Positions 61,088 through 64,000 of a stretch of 64,000 nt of DNA are shown here, in pieces. Position 1 is the first letter of the stretch; each line of letters opens with the position of its first letter. The notes under the pieces were generated by a model that did not search any database, was not told where the DNA came from, and saw nothing but the letters and a program-made list of their open reading frames with translations. Source of the stretch: Bacillota bacterium (GTDB lineage: Bacteria > Bacillota > Clostridia > Acetivibrionales > DTU013); NCBI GenBank assembly GCA_023412915.1, contig JAEZRE010000010.1, forward strand, positions 42,651 to 106,650. Reading direction: 5' to 3'. The position numbers and the translations under genes were made by a program.

Positions 61088-61969
61088 GTGAAGGACTTCG
61101 ATTACAGGAAGATCGACGCATTCGCCTCGGCAGGATCAGTGGGCAACCCTGCGGCGTGTATATATATTGATGAAAACCAGGCGCTCACTGAAGGTGAAAT
61201 GCAAAAAATAGCCAAACAGCACAAGGGCTTTGTTTCAGAGATGGTATACTGCCAAGTCGGCGGGCAGGGCGCGTACAAGCTTACATACTATTCCTCGGAA
61301 TGCGAGGTGGAATTTTGCGGGCACGGCACCATTGCCTGCATGTACGACCTTGTAAACCGTACGCCCGAATTGTTGCAGAAAAAGGAGATACTGATTGGAA
61401 CCAATAAAAAAGGCGTATTGACAGTCTATAACGAAATTTGCCGCGAAAATACGGTGTACATAACGGCGCCGCAACCGGTCCATATGGGAACCGGTCTGAC
61501 TGCAGCCGAGATTGCCCCTGCTTTGGGCATTTCAACCGGAAGCATGTCGGATGAATTCGAAATCGATTTGATAAATGCGGGCCTTGCAACGCTTATCGTT
61601 CCTGTTTCCAACCTGAGGGAGGAGATAAGCATGTTCCCGGATGAAAAGAAATTGAAGGCCTTTTGTGAGACGAATAGTGTTGACATAATACTGGCATTTT
61701 CAACCGAAACCGAAGACAGCGTTAATATTGCGCATACGAGGGTATTCGCACCGAAATTCGGATACCTCGAGGATCCGGCGACGGGCTCGGGCAACAGCGC
61801 CTTCGGTTACTACATGCTGAAAAACGGGATGTGGGACGGCAAAAGCGTATCGGTCGAACAGGGCGGGAACGACAGGATATTCAACATGGTGAGGCTGACT
61901 GTCAGGGACGGAAGGGTACTGTTCGGCGGAAGCGCCGAGACGAGGATCATAGGTAGATATTTTATATAA
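61088..61969 (+). CDS. PhzF family isomerase-like protein
   Basis: 293 residues of the PhzF/diaminopimelate-epimerase-like fold. The catalytic Glu is probably in GFVSEMVY (about 51) and the FCGHGT motif (about 77-82) and DPATGSGN motif (about 230) are intact. The family isomerises trans-2,3-dihydro-3-hydroxyanthranilate or related compounds; the substrate here is not known. GTG start preceded by GGGGGG. Follows the flavoprotein by 44 bp, so a common transcript is likely. Confidence 0.88.
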   Translation: MKDFDYRKIDAFASAGSVGNPAACIYIDENQALTEGEMQKIAKQHKGFVSEMVYCQVGGQGAYKLTYYSSECEVEFCGHGTIACMYDLVNRTPELLQKKEILIGTNKKGVLTVYNEICRENTVYITAPQPVHMGTGLTAAEIAPALGISTGSMSDEFEIDLINAGLATLIVPVSNLREEISMFPDEKKLKAFCETNSVDIILAFSTETEDSVNIAHTRVFAPKFGYLEDPATGSGNSAFGYYMLKNGMWDGKSVSVEQGGNDRIFNMVRLTVRDGRVLFGGSAETRIIGRYFI

Positions 61970-62095
61970 AACGGCAGGTGTTTGAGCAGCGACATTTGTT
62001 AGGACTATATTCGATCAGGTGCCGTTCGACCGTGCAGCCTTTCTATAATGCTGCATCCTTATAAAATTTTACAGAATCAAGCAATTATGATATTG

Positions 62096-62101
62096 TATAA
62101 T
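62096..62101 (+). promoter_or_regulatory. Candidate -10 box for surface protein gene
   Basis: TATAAT about 100 bp before ATG 62202. The TTTACA at 62068 has an overlong 22-bp spacer, so the pair is weak. Confidence 0.3.
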
Positions 62102-62201
62102 ATGGGTTACACACACATTATTTTACTGGCCATACAGATTTAATAAATAATTGTGGGTGTAAAGCCGCATTATAAACATTATGCTTGAAAAGAGTGATAA
62201 C

Positions 62202-64000
62202 ATGAAAAGAATCCTTTCCAGAGCTTTTTTTGTCATTGTATTAGCATTACTCGTTCAAATTCCTTTCAATGTTTCGAAAGCCCAGGATGTGCAGAATGAC
62301 AGCAGTGTAAAGCCTGCGGAAACAGTACGAAACACCGCTGTGGCTGCGGACGCTGTAATGCTGGTCGTTCCTGAAACGTCAGTCGATCACTTTTATATAT
62401 ATTATAAAATAAGTGACAACCAGGGTTACCGTTATCAGTGGTATTTCAATTATACTGAAGATACGGTTACAGTCGGCGATAGTACTCAAATGACTTTCAA
62501 AGGGTTTGACTGGTCGATTGCCAATGAATATATAATAGTTATCGAAACCAAGAAGGGCGTTTATAAAAAGGTTATAAAGCAGACAGATATGTCGAAGGTA
62601 TCGGAACTTAAGCTCGATACTGCGTTCAGCGTGGTTTTGCCGTCCGATATGCAGGCGACATATCGATCGGTGGATCTGTGTTTGCTCGATAATAATGGTG
62701 TACGTATCACGTCTTTTCCGATTGAGTTAACTGACAGCCAAATAGAAAACGGTTTTAAAATTCCATACGGCGGATATGATGTCGATGTCAGCAACTATAG
62801 CGGCACATTACCATGTGCATTGTACAAACATAATTATGTACTGTCGGCTTCTAACAACAAAATTGTTTTTGCATCTGGCGATATTAAAAAGATATCTCTG
62901 AACCTTTTGCAAAACAACGCCAGTAAAAAAACGGCCAGGATAAAGGGGATCGGTATAAGCTATAATTCCTATGGCACCCATTATGTTTATCCAACCATAA
63001 CAAGCGGTACGTCTTACATCCTTGTAAGCAAGTTATTGTGCGATATTACTGTCTTTGCGGAAGATATAGAAGATACGTACTATGAATATCGAATCAAACA
63101 AACAGGCGTCAATACAGGTAGTTTGAATGCAGCTCTCGATTTCAGCCTGAAAATGAAGACAATAATGAATCTTCCCGTAAGTATCACCGGAGGAAGTGAT
63201 TTGACCGGCTTTTATATAAAAAATGATCTTAACCAGACAATAACGATGAGACAAGGTACTAAAGAATTTTCCGGCACGGTCAAATTAACCGGCTCGTCCG
63301 GAGCACCCTATGCAATTGATGTGCTTTCCTCCAATAGAATTACTACAAAAATACCATCGGTCTCGGAATTGTTCTCTGTCAGTTATACAGTGCCGGGAAC
63401 GCTTACGGTCACGCCTTCGACGGGTTCGGTATTTATCTACATCCCGTACGAATCCGGCATAATATCGATAGAACCCGACAAACCAAGCCCACAGCTGGTT
63501 GGAAGCACAATAAGGTGGAACTGTAAAACCTTTGGGGACAATAGCAATAACCAATACCATTTCGAGGTTTTCAACGGAAGCACTCTCGTAGCGTCATCCG
63601 CAGCGTACTCGTCGGCCAAATACTTCGACTGGACGCCTAAGGAGCCCGGTACAAAGTACAGGGTGGTTGTATACATGAGTAATGCTCAAACTCAGGACGG
63701 CCATAAAACGGTGTCGAAAACGTCCGCTTATTATACCATCTCTGCACCTGCTCCGATAGCGATAACCTCCCTGACGCCTGACAAGGCAAGCCCGCAGTCA
63801 ACTGGCACGAAGATACGCTGGACCTGTAATATAACCGGAGGTAAAGCTCCCGTATATTATTTCAGAATTTATAAGGGCAGTACTGTAGTAACGCAATCCT
63901 CCGATTATTCAACAAATAACTGTTTCGACTGGACTCCTACGGCAGCTGGTACTGATTACAGGGCGTTGGTATATGTAAAGGAAAATGGCGCTTCATATAC
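62202..64000 (+). CDS. Secreted surface protein with repeated C-terminal beta-domains (partial, continues beyond window)
   Basis: Open reading frame of at least 599 codons with no stop up to the window end. ATG 62202 begins a signal peptide (about 1-27, cut after SKA). The body is beta-rich and unknown. From about residue 430 tandem modules of about 90 residues start, each with SPQ..G..IRW.C and the FDWTP signature: the first about 430-515, the second about 520-599 (cut). These match clostridial extracellular modules of triple-tyrosine-motif type. Surface or cell-wall-associated function is likely (inference). Confidence 0.75.
   Translation, partial: MKRILSRAFFVIVLALLVQIPFNVSKAQDVQNDSSVKPAETVRNTAVAADAVMLVVPETSVDHFYIYYKISDNQGYRYQWYFNYTEDTVTVGDSTQMTFKGFDWSIANEYIIVIETKKGVYKKVIKQTDMSKVSELKLDTAFSVVLPSDMQATYRSVDLCLLDNNGVRITSFPIELTDSQIENGFKIPYGGYDVDVSNYSGTLPCALYKHNYVLSASNNKIVFASGDIKKISLNLLQNNASKKTARIKGIGISYNSYGTHYVYPTITSGTSYILVSKLLCDITVFAEDIEDTYYEYRIKQTGVNTGSLNAALDFSLKMKTIMNLPVSITGGSDLTGFYIKNDLNQTITMRQGTKEFSGTVKLTGSSGAPYAIDVLSSNRITTKIPSVSELFSVSYTVPGTLTVTPSTGSVFIYIPYESGIISIEPDKPSPQLVGSTIRWNCKTFGDNSNNQYHFEVFNGSTLVASSAAYSSAKYFDWTPKEPGTKYRVVVYMSNAQTQDGHKTVSKTSAYYTISAPAPIAITSLTPDKASPQSTGTKIRWTCNITGGKAPVYYFRIYKGSTVVTQSSDYSTNNCFDWTPTAAGTDYRALVYVKENGASY

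Overview
The window (64 kb, roughly 47% G+C by eye, genes on both strands, no prophage, IS element, CRISPR array, rRNA or tRNA seen) looks like a chromosomal segment of an anaerobic, nitrogen-fixing member of the Clostridia. The strongest evidence is the left edge. It carries a NifN-NifB fusion, a thioredoxin-fold [2Fe-2S] ferredoxin and a homocitrate synthase split into omega and alpha genes, the arrangement known from Clostridium pasteurianum. Strong AGGAGG ribosome sites, frequent TTG/GTG starts, a GGDEF/HD-GYP protein and a rubredoxin-like flavoprotein fit the same group. Genus and species cannot be told from this sequence alone.

Layout. 1-4.6 kb: end of a nif operon. 4.6-8.8 kb: FMN-dependent hydroxyacid-oxidase-like enzyme, MATE exporter, and a convergent PAP2 phosphatase/lipid kinase pair. 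8.9-16.1 kb: a plus-strand run with a frameshifted double permease, condensation-type acyltransferase, HD-domain protein, 14-TM MFS exporter, SDR and a DUF438/PAS protein. 16.2-19.1 kb: MacAB-like ABC export operon on the minus strand. 19.1-29.4 kb: esterase, small unknown protein, a large PAS-GAF-GGDEF-HD-GYP sensor, SIMPL protein, acyl-CoA synthetase, metallo-beta-lactamase-fold hydrolase with a palindromic site, flavodoxin-like reductase and an EamA-type transporter. 29.5-37 kb: DEAD-box helicase, FG-GAP-like protein, 5'-nucleotidase, RpiA and an amino-acid permease, then an AT-rich gene-free island. 37.6-43.2 kb: alpha-glucoside/alpha-galactoside operon (GH13, GH36, GPH symporter). 43.3-52.3 kb: VOC protein, ACT-MBL fusion, membrane and secreted proteins, a giant class III cyclase/ATPase/TPR protein divergent from a GAF histidine kinase, and a prolyl-tRNA editing protein. 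52.3-54.8 kb: radical SAM/SPASM enzyme translationally coupled to a membrane protein ending in a Cys-Ala repeat. 55-64 kb: glycosyltransferase, PdxA, a two-component system, a rubredoxin-like NADH oxidoreductase, a PhzF protein and a surface protein cut by the window edge.

How genes work together. The nif genes make FeMo-cofactor precursors (NifB cluster, NifN scaffold) and homocitrate. GH13, GH36 and the symporter form a tight operon for uptake and hydrolysis of alpha-linked oligosaccharides. The adaptor, ATPase and permease form one exporter. The histidine kinase and response regulator overlap by one base. The best candidate for an undescribed system is the radical SAM/SPASM gene overlapping by 4 bp the gene for a secreted/membrane protein whose predicted cytoplasmic tail holds six consecutive Cys-Ala pairs in a Gly-rich context. 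This is the organisation expected of a peptide-modifying enzyme and its substrate. Second-tier observations are the AT-rich island at 37.0-37.5 kb, the divergent cyclase/kinase pair sharing a perfect inverted repeat, the ACT-ACT-MBL fusion, and the frameshifted fused permease without a visible ATPase or binding protein.
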